Assembly: GCA_029215795.1 (NCBI GenBank)
Contig: JARDYH010000002.1
Coordinates: 62,287,001-62,351,000, forward strand
Direction: 5' to 3'
Origin: Anniella stebbinsi
Taxonomy: Eukaryota; Chordata; Lepidosauria; Squamata; Anniellidae
Length of the DNA stretch: 64,000 nucleotides
Below, piece after piece: positions 33,322-45,034 of this stretch. Both the position numbers and the translations under genes were made by a program. The notes under the pieces are model-generated. The model was not told the DNA's origin. It was given only the letters and a program-made list of their open reading frames with translations, and did no database searches. The first letter of the stretch is position 1; every line of letters starts with the position of its first letter.

Positions 33322-34140
33322 TGACACTGATGGCTGCTTTTTCTCCTCTCCCCCCTTCTTTTCCCCACCCCAGTGAAACTGCTGTTTCTCCATGTAGCTA
33401 TTCTCAGCAGGCAGCAGGGAAAGGTGGCGAGCCACCTCAGCACTATGGAACAAACCATGTGTGAGGCTCTGTGTTGCATTGCATGCCTGGAGCATATCAT
33501 CTGGTGTCGCCGCTTTGCAGTCCCCATGCATCCACAGGCCATGCCATCGGAGTTACCGAGCAGCACCCCTCCCCCTAGAAGTGCTTTCTCATTCCCTCTC
33601 TGGAAGGTGTGCAGTAGACTTCTGCTTTCGCTCTGCTCTGGAATGCCATGCCTGCTGATTGTGTGTTCGGATGTCGTGGTCACAGATGCAGATGATGAGC
33701 ATCCTGACAGAGAGGAATACCCCTCCTTCCAACCCTCCCTTTGCGACGCTTGCTGCTTTGAAGTGCCACATCTATGATACTTCCAAAATAAAGATAGTTG
33801 ACATTGCCCCCTCCCTTGCCATTGTTCCTGTGTGTCCAGGATAGGCCACTTGGGGTGGGGTGTGGAGCGTCTGAGATGTGGGGAGGGCTCACTGATGCTG
33901 CGCAGCCCATATGGAGAGACATAGGGAGCGACTGGCGGTGGGGTGGCAGTGTGTGGGTCTCTGTCACCCACATGTGCGATTTGGCTGGTGCTTGCATGAA
34001 CGTTGGGCAAGTGCTGCCTTCCTCAGCAGTGGATGGTGATGGGGAGGGCTGTGTGTCTGGATTGGGTGGTCGTGGTGTCAGCATAGCACGTAGGTGGCCG
34101 ATCTGTGAATAGGCAGGGGCATCAAGGATAGGGAGTGATT
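33322..34140. other. unassigned low-copy DNA, right of the solo LTR
   Basis: Continuation of the sequence interrupted at 32821. It is open in several frames on both strands, which fits GC-rich noncoding DNA. An AATAAA on the plus strand lies near 33787. No protein family is recognised. Confidence 0.35.
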
Positions 34141-34614
34141 GGGGGTGGAGCTAACAGAATGTGTCTTTATTACTAAATAATAGTTTGAAAAGCAATCCAA
34201 ACCTTTAGTACCAGTCAAGTCCTACTCACATGCAAAGTACCACGAGATCACTTAGGTAACCAAGGGCGGGAAATTCAGGTGGGAGGTGCCAACAGCCACT
34301 AGGGCGGTCCTTTCAAGAACTTTTCCTCCATCAAACCTACACCTCTTATCCAACTCTACTGCGAAACTCTGTATATAAACAATTGTAAAGCGCAGTATAT
34401 AAAGTCAGTAAATCAACTTCAGGTCTGTCGTCTGTTGCTAAAGACCCAGATTCGAATAAAGGAAAATGTGCATATTCAGAGAAACAGGCACCAAAGCGAT
34501 GTCGTATAGAGGCGGCCATGATCTCTCTACCTAATCTACCTCTCAGTGTTGCTGTTAGATAAAAATGTTTCTCTAAACTCCTTAGAAGAACAGCTACAAA
34601 TGCAAACAAGTATA
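34141..34614. other. unannotated DNA
   Basis: No feature recognised. Confidence 0.35.
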
Positions 34615-34721
34615 TACCGTATTTCATCGAATCTAAGACGCCATCGAATCTAAGTTGCACCTTAATTTCAGACATGTTTATATGTTTAAAAAGTGCATCT
34701 TAGAATCGAAGAAATACAGTA
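34615..34721. mobile_element. palindromic MITE with TACCGTATTTC ends, left copy
   Basis: The left end 'taccgtatttcatcgaatct' pairs with the right end 'agaatcgaagaaatacagta'. The repeated phrase 'atcgaatctaag' is an internal signature. The same family forms the right edge of the large foldback (35692-35787) and a copy at 44384-44613. A TA at each outer end would suit a Tc1/mariner-like TA duplication, but that is not proven. Confidence 0.75.
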
Positions 34722-35691
34722 GGTGGTAGCAGGGCCCAGGCGAGGGAGGAGTGGCGGTGGCGGTAGTGAGGAGGAAGAAGCGGGAAGGCAAGGGAAGGGA
34801 AGGGCGCGCAGAGCCTGGCGGAGGCAGCGGCTGTGGCAGAGAGGGCCTGCATGCGCCCCCCCCACCAGCGACTCGGCCTCTCCACTCACCTCCATTGCCG
34901 CCCTGGTCCTCACTGCCAGCGCCATTTGCAGGGGCCTCCCCGGCCTGGAAACGTGGCATTACTCCAAAGTAGGGGCAGGTAGTCCTCGACGCGCCTTCCC
35001 TGCTCCACAAGCCACTTAGGGAGGGTTGTAAACAAAAGCCAGCAATTGGGAGAGGGATTTCCCAATTGCTAGCTTTTTACAACCCTCCCTCCTCTCTCCC
35101 CCCTCCCCGGAATGAAAGGGCGGGGCTGCAGCAAAGACACAAGCAGAGTCTCTGAGGCTTGATGAACACTGGGCGGGGTGCAGCATTCCTAAGTAGCTTG
35201 TGGAGCAGGGAGGGTGCGTCGAGGACTACCTGCCCCTACTTTGGAGTAACGCCACATTTCCAGACCGGGGAGGCCCCTGCAAGCGGCACTGGCAGCGAAG
35301 ACCAGGGCAGCAATGGAGGTGAGTGGGGAGGCCAAGTCGTTGGTGGGAGGGCACATGCTGCCCTCGCTGCCACGGCCGCTGCCTCCGCCCGGTTCTGCGC
35401 GCCCTTCCCTTCCTGCTTGTCGTTTCTTCTTCCTCCCTCGCCTGGGCCTCGCTACCGCCTCTGCCTGCCCCCGCTCGACTTGCTCTTTCTCTCTCACCCC
35501 TTCCTGGGTTTCGGCAGTGGTGGCGGTGACAGGGAAGGTCTGGAAATGCGCTGGCAGTGAGAACTAGGGGCGAGGGAGGTGAGTGGGGAGGCCGAGTTGC
35601 TGGGGGGGGGCATGCAGAGCCCCTTTGTGAAGGCTCTATGGGTGGGTGGGTGGGTCTAGATTCAAAACCATTCCAGCGCTGGAGAAAACTG
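34722..35691. repeat. large GC-rich inverted repeat (foldback)
   Basis: The arms at about 34722-35013 and 35195-35460 are reverse complements. For example, the arm segment with 'actccaaagtaggggcaggt' returns as 'acctgcccctactttggagt'. Translating the two arms in opposite directions gives the same peptide run 'REGASRTTCPYFGV', which shows the homology and not a gene. Between them is a second perfect-looking hairpin at about 35030-35096 ('gggagggttgtaaac' pairing with 'ttacaaccctccct'). A further partial direct copy of an arm lies at 35570-35625. The block is bordered on both sides by the TACCGTATTTC MITE. Confidence 0.8.
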
Positions 35692-35787
35692 GCGAATCTA
35701 AGACGCCATCGATTCTAAGACACACTCCATTTTTACAGAGGTAAATATGGGGAAAAAAGTGTGTCTTAGAATCGAGGAAATACAGTA
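35692..35787. mobile_element. palindromic MITE with TACCGTATTTC ends, right copy
   Basis: Contains 'gaatctaagacgccatcg' at the left and 'cttagaatcgaggaaatac' ending 'agta' at 35787. The left terminus 'taccgtatttc' is missing, so the outer termini of the composite are 34615 and 35787. Confidence 0.7.
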
Positions 35788-36629
35788 ACCTCTGGGGGTT
35801 AAACCCAACATTGTGCTTGTGGAAATCTCCTAGTAGGATGGGACTTTCTCCCTCTCTTCCCGCAACCCTAGAGTCCTTCGTGGGACCCAAAAATCTTTCC
35901 CAGCCCTCCAGGGCCGACGTTGAGGACACACAAGGGGCTGTGGCAGTGGAGGAGGGGAAAAGGATTGCAGAATGCCAGCACTGGATACAACCCTACGTGT
36001 TCTAATAAAAGGTTTTAAATTATTATTTATAGTTTTTAACTGGGTTCCCACCCTCAGTTATAATTGAACAACATATCATGCAACCATAAAGAAATAGGGG
36101 CAGAGAAAAGGAAGGAAGGAGGAGAGTAAAAGTTTTGAAATTTGAAGGCAGATCAAATATGGATGGCAGCTGCTGTAAAGTATTACTGTAGACAATATGT
36201 ATAGTTAAGAAATCAAGCAAACACACCTGTGTGGGAAGTCCAAATAAGTGTCCATCCACCTGCATGTCACATACAGAGAGGGAAATAAAGTCTTCAGTCC
36301 ATTTTATAATAGAGAGTGTGAACATGTCCTTTCAGTGTTGCAGCATGTGTCTCTTTGCAACCATAAGTGCTCATAGAATCCACTTAAAAGTTCAAGCTAA
36401 TTTCCAGGGCAAGACTGATACTTAAAAAGGGGCTATCATAAGTCAGAACAACATTATGTAGGCCAGAGATGCAAAGTCCGTGCCATACCTCCAATATCTT
36501 GGTGTAGGAGGTATGTTTTGCTTAAAGAGGGATCAGGGAATCCAATAAGTATGAAACAACAATTTTTGCTGCATAGGCCTTAATTTTAGATCAAGGGATC
36601 CTAGATCAGCTTCAAGATGGATATTGTTT
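35788..36629. other. unannotated DNA
   Basis: No gene or repeat recognised. Confidence 0.35.
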
Positions 36630-36811
36630 GTTTTGTTTTTAGGCTTATAGCTTTTTAAAGTTATTATAGTGGTTTTAAATGTATGTGTACATTGTGTGTA
36701 TATTATATGTTTTGCTGTTTTAATTTTTGTATATTGTTTTTAATTGTTTGAATCTTAAGTAAACTGGCCAGAGAGCTTTGGCTATGGGGTGGTATACAAA
36801 TATAATAAATT
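36630..36811 (+). mobile_element. L2-type LINE 3' end
   Basis: Same 3' UTR as 19556-19832, with 'aaactggccagagagctttg' and a short (AATA) tail. It abuts an opposite L2 tail. Confidence 0.8.
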
Positions 36812-37065
36812 TATTTATTTATTAACTGCATTTTAATGCCACCCAATAGCTGAAGCTCTCTGGGCGGTTTACAAAACTTAAAACCATGAAAACCATTCAA
36901 AATATAAAACAAACAACAGTATAAAAGCATAGTATAAAATACAATATAAAAACACAACCAGGATAAAACTGAGCAGCAATGCAGAAATTAATACAGATTT
37001 AAAATACAAATTTAAAACAGCAAAGTTAAGAATTAAACTGATAAACTGTTAAAATACTGAAAAAG
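36810..37065 (-). mobile_element. L2-type LINE 3' end, opposite orientation
   Basis: On the minus strand it is the same 3' UTR ('ctctctgggcggtttacaaa' on the plus strand). The tail faces and touches the tail of the preceding copy. Confidence 0.85.
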
Positions 37066-37704
37066 AGTATACTGTAATGTTTCACGTTTGGTAAGAAATC
37101 ATAACATGTCATCTACATAGAATAACATTTTTGTATTCAATTCTCTTAATTTTGCATTCAATCCCTATTTTGTTGAATTACAGAGGCTAATTATTCTAAG
37201 CAGAGATCAGAAGGGAAAATTGGCATCCTTGCCTGGCACCTCCTTCTGCCATAAAAGGGGAGGAGGGAATCTTATTTGACTTATTCTTGTTAGGCTGTTT
37301 CTAAGGGTTAAACTCGCTCTTGCGTCATGAGGAGATAAAGTACGTTTAACCCAGTTTACAAATTATTTGGGGAATCCAACATGTGTAAGGCTAACAAAAC
37401 CAAAGAACTTTACCAAACACTTTTTTAATGACTAATAAAATAAAAATGGAAGGTTAAGGCTTTTGGTTAGCAGCTTGCCACCTTCAGATGAATCCAACTT
37501 GATCGGGATAAATAAAGGTTGCCACTACTTCTTGGAGCCTATTAGCTAAAACAGCTATTAGAATGTTTATGTCTACAATAATTTGATAAATTGGGTGATA
37601 ATTTGAGCATCAAATGCATCTAGAGCATTTTCATATAAGGAAATTAGTTTGGGGGATTAAACCCCCCCCCCCCCCAATATGGGTCTTATACCACTCAATA
37701 TGGA
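37066..37704. other. unannotated DNA
   Basis: AT-rich, with a 14-base C run at 37662-37675. No gene is seen. Confidence 0.35.
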
Positions 37705-39368
37705 ATACATCTGGTCCAGGGAGTTCACTGGTATCCATACTAGAGTTCTCAAAGAACTCAAATATGAAATTGCAGATCTTCTAACCAAAATATGCAACAT
37801 GTCCCTAAGCTCAGCCTCTGTAGCAAAGGACTAGAAGATGGCCAATGTAACACCAATTTTTAAAAAGGGATCCAGGGGGGATCTGGGAAATTACAGGTTG
37901 GTTAGCTTGACATCTGTTCCAGGTAAATTGGTGGAAAACATTATTAAAGACAAAATTAGGAAGCATATAGAAGGGTATGTCTTGCTGAAGAATCAACATG
38001 GCTTCCGCAAAGGCAAGTCCTGTCTCACTAATCTTCTAGGATTCTTTGAGAGTGTCAACAAACATCCGGTGGACATTGTTTACTTGGACTTCCAAAGGCT
38101 TTTGATAAAGTCCCTCACCAAAGACTCCTGAACAAACTTAGCAGTCATGGAATAAGAGAGGTCCACTTATGGATCAGTAACTGGTTAAATAACAGAAAGC
38201 AGAGAGTAGGAATAAATGATAAATTCTTCCAATGGAGGGAAGTAAATAGTGGGGTCCACAGGGATCAGTATTGGGACAGATTCTTTTCAACTTATTCATA
38301 AATGATCTGGAATTAGGAGTGAGCAGGGAAGTGGCCAAGTTTGCTGATGACACCAAGTAACTTAAGGTTGTTAAAACACAATGGGATTGTGAAGAGCTTC
38401 AAAGGGATCTCTCCAAGGTGGGAGCGTGGGCATCCAAATGGCAGATGCAGTTCAATGTAAACAAATGTAAGGTGATGCATGCTGGGGCAAAAAAAACAAC
38501 AACTTCAAGTATAACCTGATGGGATCTGAGCTGGTGGTGACCGAACAAGAAAGAAATCTTGGGGATGTGGTGGACAGCTCGATGAAGATGTCAACCCATT
38601 TATAGCAGCCGCTATAAAGAAGGCAAATTCCATGTTAGGCATTATAAGAAAAAGAATTGAGAATAAAATTGCCAGTATCATACTGCCTTTATACAAATTC
38701 ATGGTGCGACCACACTTAGAATACTGTGTAAAGTTCTGGTCACCACACCTAAAAAAAGATATTGTAGAGCTAGAAAAAGTGCAGAAAAGGGCAACTAAAA
38801 TGATTAAGGGGCCGGAGCATCTCCCCTATGAGGAAATGTTACAACAGCTGGGATTGTTTAGCTTGGAAAAAAGGAGGCTAGGAGGAGACCTGATAGAGGT
38901 GTACAAAATTATGCATGGTCTGGAGAATATGGACAGGGAGACATTTTTCTCCCTCTCTCAAAATACTAGAATCCGGGGTCATCCCATGAAGCTGATTAGT
39001 GGAAGTTTCAAGACAAATAAAAGGAAGTACTTCTTCGCACAGCATATAGTTAAACTGTGGAATTCAGTACCAAAAGATGTAGTGATGACCACCAATTTGG
39101 GTGGCTTTAAAAGGAGGTTGGTAAATTCCTGGGGGAGAAGGCTATCAATGGCTACAAGCCCTGATGGTTATGTGCTATGTCCAGTATCCGAGGCAGTAAG
39201 CCTGTGTGCACCAGTTGCTGGAGAACATGGGTGGGAGGGTGTTGTTGCACCATGTCCTGCTTTGTTGGTCCCTGGTTGACAGCTGGTTGGCCACTGTGTG
39301 AACAGAGTGCTGGAATAGATGGAACCTCAGTCTGATCCAGCATGGCACATCTTATGTTCTTACTGTTC
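37705..39368 (+). mobile_element. 5'-truncated CR1-group LINE
   Basis: About 1.65 kb of the 3' part of a CR1-type LINE. It contains reverse-transcriptase remnants, a recognisable C-terminal domain and a 3' UTR ending 'ctgatccagcatggcacatc' and 'ttatgttcttactgttctt', a short tail repeat typical of CR1/L3-like elements. The 5' boundary is approximate. A short 3' fragment of a related copy lies at 41575-41715. Confidence 0.85.
37740..39279 (+). pseudogene. CR1-type reverse transcriptase, disrupted
   Basis: Three pieces of one ancestral frame can be followed. The first has 'MANVTPIFKKGSRGDLGNYR' and 'LTSVPGKLVENI', the conserved CR1 block before the fingers region. It is preceded by an in-frame TAG where a tryptophan codon is expected, at about 37831. 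After 'YLDFQ' near 38095 a one-base loss shifts the frame, and the middle with 'PHQRLLNKL'-like coding continues out of register. The last piece, about 38632-39250, has 'HLEYCVKFWSPHLKKDIVEL' and 'KRATKMIKG', the CR1 C-terminal region. The catalytic-site neighbourhood is broken, so no functional enzyme can be made. Confidence 0.85.
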
Positions 39369-39697
39369 TTCATGGCTTTGATAACCTTTTTCATCTCTTT
39401 CTCATTCACGGATGGTGAGAGGAAGTCACTTTGTTCAGGATCTAACCTAGGGAGATATTATACTAGGAGTTTATTAGGCTTTTCACCCTATTTCTAGTAT
39501 CATTGTTAAGGCTTGTGAAGAAAGCAAAGTCTGCTTTGGAAGAAAGTAGAATATTCAGGTCCTATTTCAGGTTTTATGTCTGATTTTTGTAAAGATAAAG
39601 AGAAGGGCAGGATGTAATAGAGTCTTAATGAATTTATTCAATGTCTCTTGTAATGGTATCTCTCTCTCTCTCTCTCTCTGACTCTAATCATCGTCAT

Positions 39698-39728
<31 letters not shown>

Positions 39729-41574
39729 ATAGGTTAGCCTAGATAGCCTTTGAGTCCACATGGGGTAGCCCTGATTTCCCCATGGTTCTGGATGGTGTGT
39801 ATAGCCTACACAGATAGAAAAGTCTCCCCACTGCAGAAATTATGGCTCTGCTCCTGTATTGGTGTGAAGACCCATGTGACCTGCCATGGAGCTAAGCGCC
39901 TAGGCCCACAACTTCTTTCTATCCATGTTAGCTGTAAAGTCTGCATAGAACTGCAACTAGATTCTGGTAAGGAATATGTGTCTCCCCCACCCCCAAGCCC
40001 AACTGGAAATATCCTAGAAATGTAATGAACTGTGCTCCATTTCTGGATTTTATTTAGGCCGTGCAAATACACATTCAAGGTAACATGTGCATTTTGCAGC
40101 ATTCTGCATTCATGCTGAAGAAACAGACACATTCTGCATTTGAGATGGACTACTCTCAGTTTTTTTTTAACCCTCTGGGGTTAAATACTCTTTTCAAATC
40201 TTATCAGATTTTGTAACAATATTCAACTGATATGAAAGAACACACCTTTGCAATGCATATTAAAATGTGCTTGTAGAATTATGAAGGACCATCTTTCTCA
40301 CACTTTGGTTTAAACTAGACATTTTAGTTCCTGGTTTAGAAATCTTCTAGGTCTCAGAATTAGAAATAGTGGTATGGCATCTACACTGTTTTTTTTTTTA
40401 AGTTTGTGGATGCTCTAGGATCCAATCATGCAACAGGCACATATAATGAGACATTGCTGCACCAAAAATCTAAAATCTCATCAAAGAACAGTAATGCTTT
40501 GGGAGAAAATAAGATGGAATAATAAACAGTGGAAGTTTGAAAAATAATAATAATCCAGTAAATCCAAATAGCCATTTAACTGGAACCACTAGAATTTCCC
40601 CATGGGACTGCTGTAGAGTGAGTGGCTTGTTATTGCCAAACTGTTTCATTGGGTTAAATCCAATGTTACATGAGCAGACTTCCACTTGCGCAATGGGAAT
40701 TTCTCTCCCCCTCTTCTCTCTGCATGCCCCCCAAATCTGATCTGGAGGGCTGACCAAATCTTTGAAGCAGATATTGGCACACAGAAAGCTGCAGGGAGGA
40801 ATGGAAATTCAATCTGTAAGTGGTGTCTGTTCTGCTGATGGAAGGACCATATCGGAAACAACCCATTAGAAATATTTGTATGTTAATGCTTTTCTTTGAG
40901 TAGTTTATATTTGATGCTGCAGCCTTTTAGAGTGAGAAAACGAAAGATAATGATCATGCCTATGGCAATGTTTTTAAGAAGGAAATGCTCTGAAAGAATG
41001 TGCACATAGATCCTGAGTTGTGTAAGTTCTTTGTTCATGTTTGTGAACAAACCTGGTTGTATGGGGCTTCATCAAATCAAGGAACCAAAGAAAATTTCAG
41101 GAAAGAGGGTGAGAGCAAAGTAAGCTTACATTAGTTGTATCGTTATCCTTGCTGTAGATGAACGTGGTCCAAGGAGACCATTACTGGCTGCAGATCCCAA
41201 AATAGCAACCAACATTTTAAATCCAGCTGTGGGGAACCACGAAAAGTGTGAAATTATTATAATGGAACAGAGAGTATTGCAAGAGGTCAGTATGATAATA
41301 AGACTATTTTAAATGCCATTATAGAATCAAAATGAGAGTGTGTCCAATTTAAAAATATGAAACTGAAGTTAACCGAACTCGTAAAAAAAGCACTGGTCTT
41401 ACTGTTCAGCTGAAAAGAGTTAGTCTTTAACAATATTTGATTTTTAGAACTGTTACACATTGCTGAGTGCATTTCATTGGGCATTAAAGTCCATATTTTG
41501 CTGCTATTTTTATGGCATTATCTTAAGATTGGCAGCTTGGAGAGGAGTGAGTTAATGGGGCCAGAAGGGGCAAA
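39369..41574. other. unannotated DNA with microsatellites
   Basis: A (TC)n run lies at about 39658-39679, then (TCA)n and (GCA)n from 39690 to 39730. The remainder shows no recognised gene or repeat. Confidence 0.4.
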
Positions 41575-41715
41575 TGTCATGGAGAATATGGATATAGGCT
41601 TTTCCCTGCTTCCATAAAACTAAACCAGGGCCATCCCATAAAGCTAAATGTTGGGAGGTTCAGGACAAACAAAAGGAAGTACTTCTTCACACAGTAGCAG
41701 ATAGTTAAGCGATTC
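41575..41715 (+). pseudogene. CR1 LINE C-terminal coding fragment
   Basis: Translated pieces 'GHPIKLNVGRFRTNKRKYFF' correspond to 'GHPMKLISGSFKTNKRKYFF' in the CR1 at 37705-39368. It is short and isolated. Confidence 0.75.
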
Positions 41716-42160
41716 CAAAGCCCATCTTAATGCAATAGCTTTTCTTGCATTAACATGCTTTTCTTCCCCCACTTACAACTAAGGATGAAGTAATCCAGGA
41801 ATGTGTGTAGATGTCTGAAAAGAGACAAAGGGGATTGGAGGCAGAGAGAGAGGGGGGAGAGAGGAGATTTCAAGGCTCTGTAACCTAAAAGCTTCAGAGG
41901 ATGCAGGGGTGCCTCTCTCTAGAGATCATGTAGAGCAATGGTTTTGGCTACTGGCTGAAGAGTTCCTTTTTCTTCACATGGGAAAGAAAGAGTAAGTAAA
42001 CAATGACCATGTGGCTCATTGATTGAGCGTTTTTATCATACTGCTTTTTCTGCACACAGCTGGAAATGGTGGCACGTTTGCTTCCCAAAAATAAATCGGA
42101 TTTACCAGCGTCTTATTTTGTTGCGGAAAGAAGATCAGAGACTTGCAGGAGGTGGACTGT
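41716..42160. other. unannotated DNA
   Basis: Purine-rich 'gaggcagagagagaggggggagagaggag' style tract near 41838-41866. No gene is seen. Confidence 0.35.
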
Positions 42161-42884
42161 GAGCTCCATCACACCAGTGGTTTAACGCACTCTCGCTACG
42201 CTTAGTATCTGGTTTTGCAGCTAGGGACTCACATGATGGTGTCCCTGTCCTGCACTCATTTAGCCTCTTTTCCTCTGTTTTGAATATTATTTTGGTGTTG
42301 GGAAAGTCTGGATTGTTTTCCCAAAGTGACTTCAATGCACCCTTAACCTGCATCTAGTACTGTTCCCTCGCTTTTTCCTTTGTTGGGTGTGTGTGCTTTG
42401 AATGGTGTCCTGCTGACGAAAGGGGAAGGTGGGGTGCTTCTCTTCCTCCAGCACTCCTCGGTGTCAAATGTTGGAATGAATTGACTTTTTACTGCTTCAA
42501 CCCTACTCTCCTTGCTTGCAGCTCCCTCATTTTTAAAAATAAAGAGATGAAACTTGGGATCTGGAGAGCTCTTAAGTAGAGCATGCCAAGTTTGAAAAAT
42601 TACTCAGATGTCAGCATTTTTGTACATTCTAATAGGAACTCCAATGAGCGAGGGGGGAAGGCTGCCATGTTCATCACAATGTCCATCAATGACAAGAACA
42701 AATGAACTGGGGGGGAAGGAGAAGGGGCGGGGTGGGGCAGGCGCAATAGCAGTGGGAAAGCAAAAAGAGAGTTCACCGGTACAGCTACGATTGTGAAAGG
42801 GAGGAGCGGTTGCAGCGCTTCTGAAATGGAGGTAAAAGATGCGAAGGCAAATCAGGGGGGAAAAAATAGGTGTGATGGAACCCT
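42161..42884. mobile_element. inverted-end DNA element (GAGCTCCATCACACC), full-length-like copy
   Basis: The left end 'gagctccatcacacc' pairs with 'ggtgtgatggaaccc' at the right, about 720 bp apart. The left 430 bp align with 56772-57185, sharing 'tattattttggtgt', 'ctttttcctttgttggg' and 'gctccctcatttttaaa'. It has no transposase frame. A target duplication was not found. Confidence 0.6.
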
Positions 42885-43004
42885 GCATCGTCAAAGGGAC
42901 CTATGAAAAACTACAAGTGGCCAGTAATAAACATGTGATAAAACGCTCATCTGATGATGCTCTTTATGCTTTGCATCCCTCTACACTCAGTCTATATGTT
43001 TGTA
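42885..43004. other. unannotated DNA
   Basis: Short spacer, possibly still part of the preceding element. Confidence 0.3.
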
Positions 43005-43115
43005 AAGGTGAACCGCTGAGAGAGCTTTGGCTATTGAATATAGAGCTATGTAGTTATTCAGCTATATAGAAGTGTAATAAATAAATAAATTAAAAAATAA
43101 ATAAAGCAAACTCAG
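43005..43115 (+). mobile_element. L2-type LINE 3' end fragment
   Basis: Contains 'gtgaaccgctgagagagctt', 'tggctattgaatatagagct' and an (AATA)n tail, a diverged version of the 19556-19832 3' UTR. Confidence 0.7.
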
Positions 43116-44383
43116 TTATTACAAAATGCCTTATTTCTCTCCAACGATCCCTCATTCCAAAGAAAACCAAAACTTGGTACGTGTTGCGTAGTTGGGATTT
43201 TTCACCACTCAGGGAAGTGGAACATGCATCACAACAGTATTGTTTCTATGGCAATCTTGAGAAAACTGGGATGCAGAAAGATGGGTTGCACTATAACAAA
43301 ACAAAACAAAACAAAAAGTGTGAGAAAAAAATGGGGGTGGGAGAGTAAGGAGGGCAGAGAAGGAAGAGAGTTAATTCAAGGAAGAGAGGAGAGCATATCT
43401 CTCCAAGCGAGAGGACTTGGCTGAGATTAGAATTCAGAAAATAGCAAGAAGGCACACGAGCACTCAACTTGCAAGAAACATAAACAGCAGAGACAAAGCA
43501 AAGAGACTAACAAAGGAAGAAAAGGTAATGCTGAAAAGCATTACAAAAGTCTTAAACAAAAACAACAATAACTTCTGTTGATTCTTTACAAATGACATTT
43601 GATTTGAAAGGGACACAATGCCCTTCCGTCCGTTCAAGTGGGATTCTCTCAGAAGTTGTTTCCAGAGGATCTTGTGGTATAAGTGGGAAAAGGAACAGAG
43701 GTTTTCCATGAAGTGCAATCTGCCCTGAGTGCTTTTGCAGAAGAAATTATATGTCAAGCACATTTTATGAGCTGCTGCGAAATAAAGGCATAACTGGGCA
43801 CCTGGCTGGAAGACATGACAAAAGATTTTGGAGAGAAAGCAGCATGTTTCCAGTTTAACTACTCTGTTTCACTGTTAAGCTTATAACCATAGACTCATAT
43901 GGAAAATGGAGAAATTGCATATGCTAGCATGCATAATAGAAATAGTAAGTATTTTAAAGCCGTAACACACCTTTTTCTCCATAATATTTAAATGAACACA
44001 ATTATATTTTACGCATTTTTCTGTTGAAATTGTTTTATGGAGGAATGTTACACACCATGAGGGAGCAGCATATCTGCATTTCTGAAAACCCTAGTGCAAT
44101 CACAGCTCAATTGATAGAATGATTATATGACCAGCAAATGTTGAAATATGGAACCAATATCCCAATTAATGAGATTGGCTAGACTCCATTGTGTGACTGA
44201 GCAGCAAGAGTCTGTAATGACTTATGCTGTGGTGTCTCAGTCCAACAAAACAGATATATAAGAGATGCACTTCCATCTGCATCAAGATGCTTATCTGAGC
44301 CAGAATGCAGCTATTGCTATACATGGGGATATGTACATGCACCTGAAGCCATCCACTGATAATTGTCCCAAAGGATAACTATT
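43116..44383. other. unannotated DNA
   Basis: An (AAAAC)n-like stretch lies at about 43297-43316. No gene is seen. Confidence 0.35.
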
Positions 44384-44613
44384 GTATTTCTTCGATTCTA
44401 AGACACCATCGATTGTAAGACACATCTTAATTTCAGTACCACCAACAGAAAAAAAGCTTTGATTCTAAGAAAAAATAAAAAACAAAACGCTAAAATAGAT
44501 CTAAAATTCAAAAACTGCAATTCTAAGATGCCATCGATTCTAAGATGCACCCCCTTTTTAGAGATGTTTATATGGGGAAAAGTGCGTCTTAGAATCGAAG
44601 AAATACGGTAGAT
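44384..44613. mobile_element. palindromic MITE with TACCGTATTTC ends, third copy
   Basis: Ends 'tgtatttcttcgattctaag' and 'cttagaatcgaagaaatacg' are inverted copies. Internal phrases 'gccatcgattctaagatgc' match the copies bordering the foldback at 34615-35787. This copy has a simple AT-rich interior and lacks the GC-rich foldback. Confidence 0.75.
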
Positions 44614-44644
44614 GGGGACTTTCAATCTTTGCCTTCCACTGTGT

Positions 44645-44765
44645 TTCCAGGGCCAATTCAAAGTGCTGATAGTAACCTTTAAAGCCCTGTATGGTTTGGG
44701 ACCAAAATATTTAAAGGACTGCCTATTCCCATGTGAGCCTGCCTGCCTGTCTTCTAAAATCTACG
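44645..44765 (+). pseudogene. L2 LINE coding fragment
   Basis: The frame reads 'QFKVLIVTFKALYGLGPKYL' and 'KDCLFPCEPA', matching 'TYKVLVITFKALHGLGPGYL' in the C-terminal region of the L2 at 5142-6326. It is a short, old fragment. Confidence 0.8.
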
Positions 44766-44913
44766 TAAGAACAAGCTGATTTAGTCCAGTATTCTGTTCA
44801 CACAGTGCCCGATCAGCTAGATGCCCTCTTTGTGTCCCAGTGCCCTCAGAAGTACACATATTTGAGAGGGCCTTGTCAGTGGCTATGTTATGTATCATTA
44901 AACACCATGAGCT

Positions 44914-44915
44914 TT

Positions 44916-44951
<36 letters not shown>

Positions 44952-44953
44952 TC
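44914..44953. repeat. (CTTT)n microsatellite
   Basis: About ten uninterrupted copies of CTTT on the plus strand. Confidence 0.95.
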
Positions 44954-45034
44954 AAGGAGAATCAGGATATAATTTTTAAAATAAGTATAAAACACCACAG
45001 TTAACAATTAACTGTCCTGGATGTGCAGTTCTCT

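Noticed and set aside
33210..34010. 266-codon open frame on the minus strand
   Set aside because: It runs across the boundary of the solo LTR at 33316 into unrelated sequence and other frames overlap it, so it cannot be one ancestral gene.
34678..35560. Two similar proteins on opposite strands ('REGASRTTCPYFGV')
   Set aside because: They are the two arms of one inverted DNA repeat read in opposite directions. There is no evidence of coding selection.
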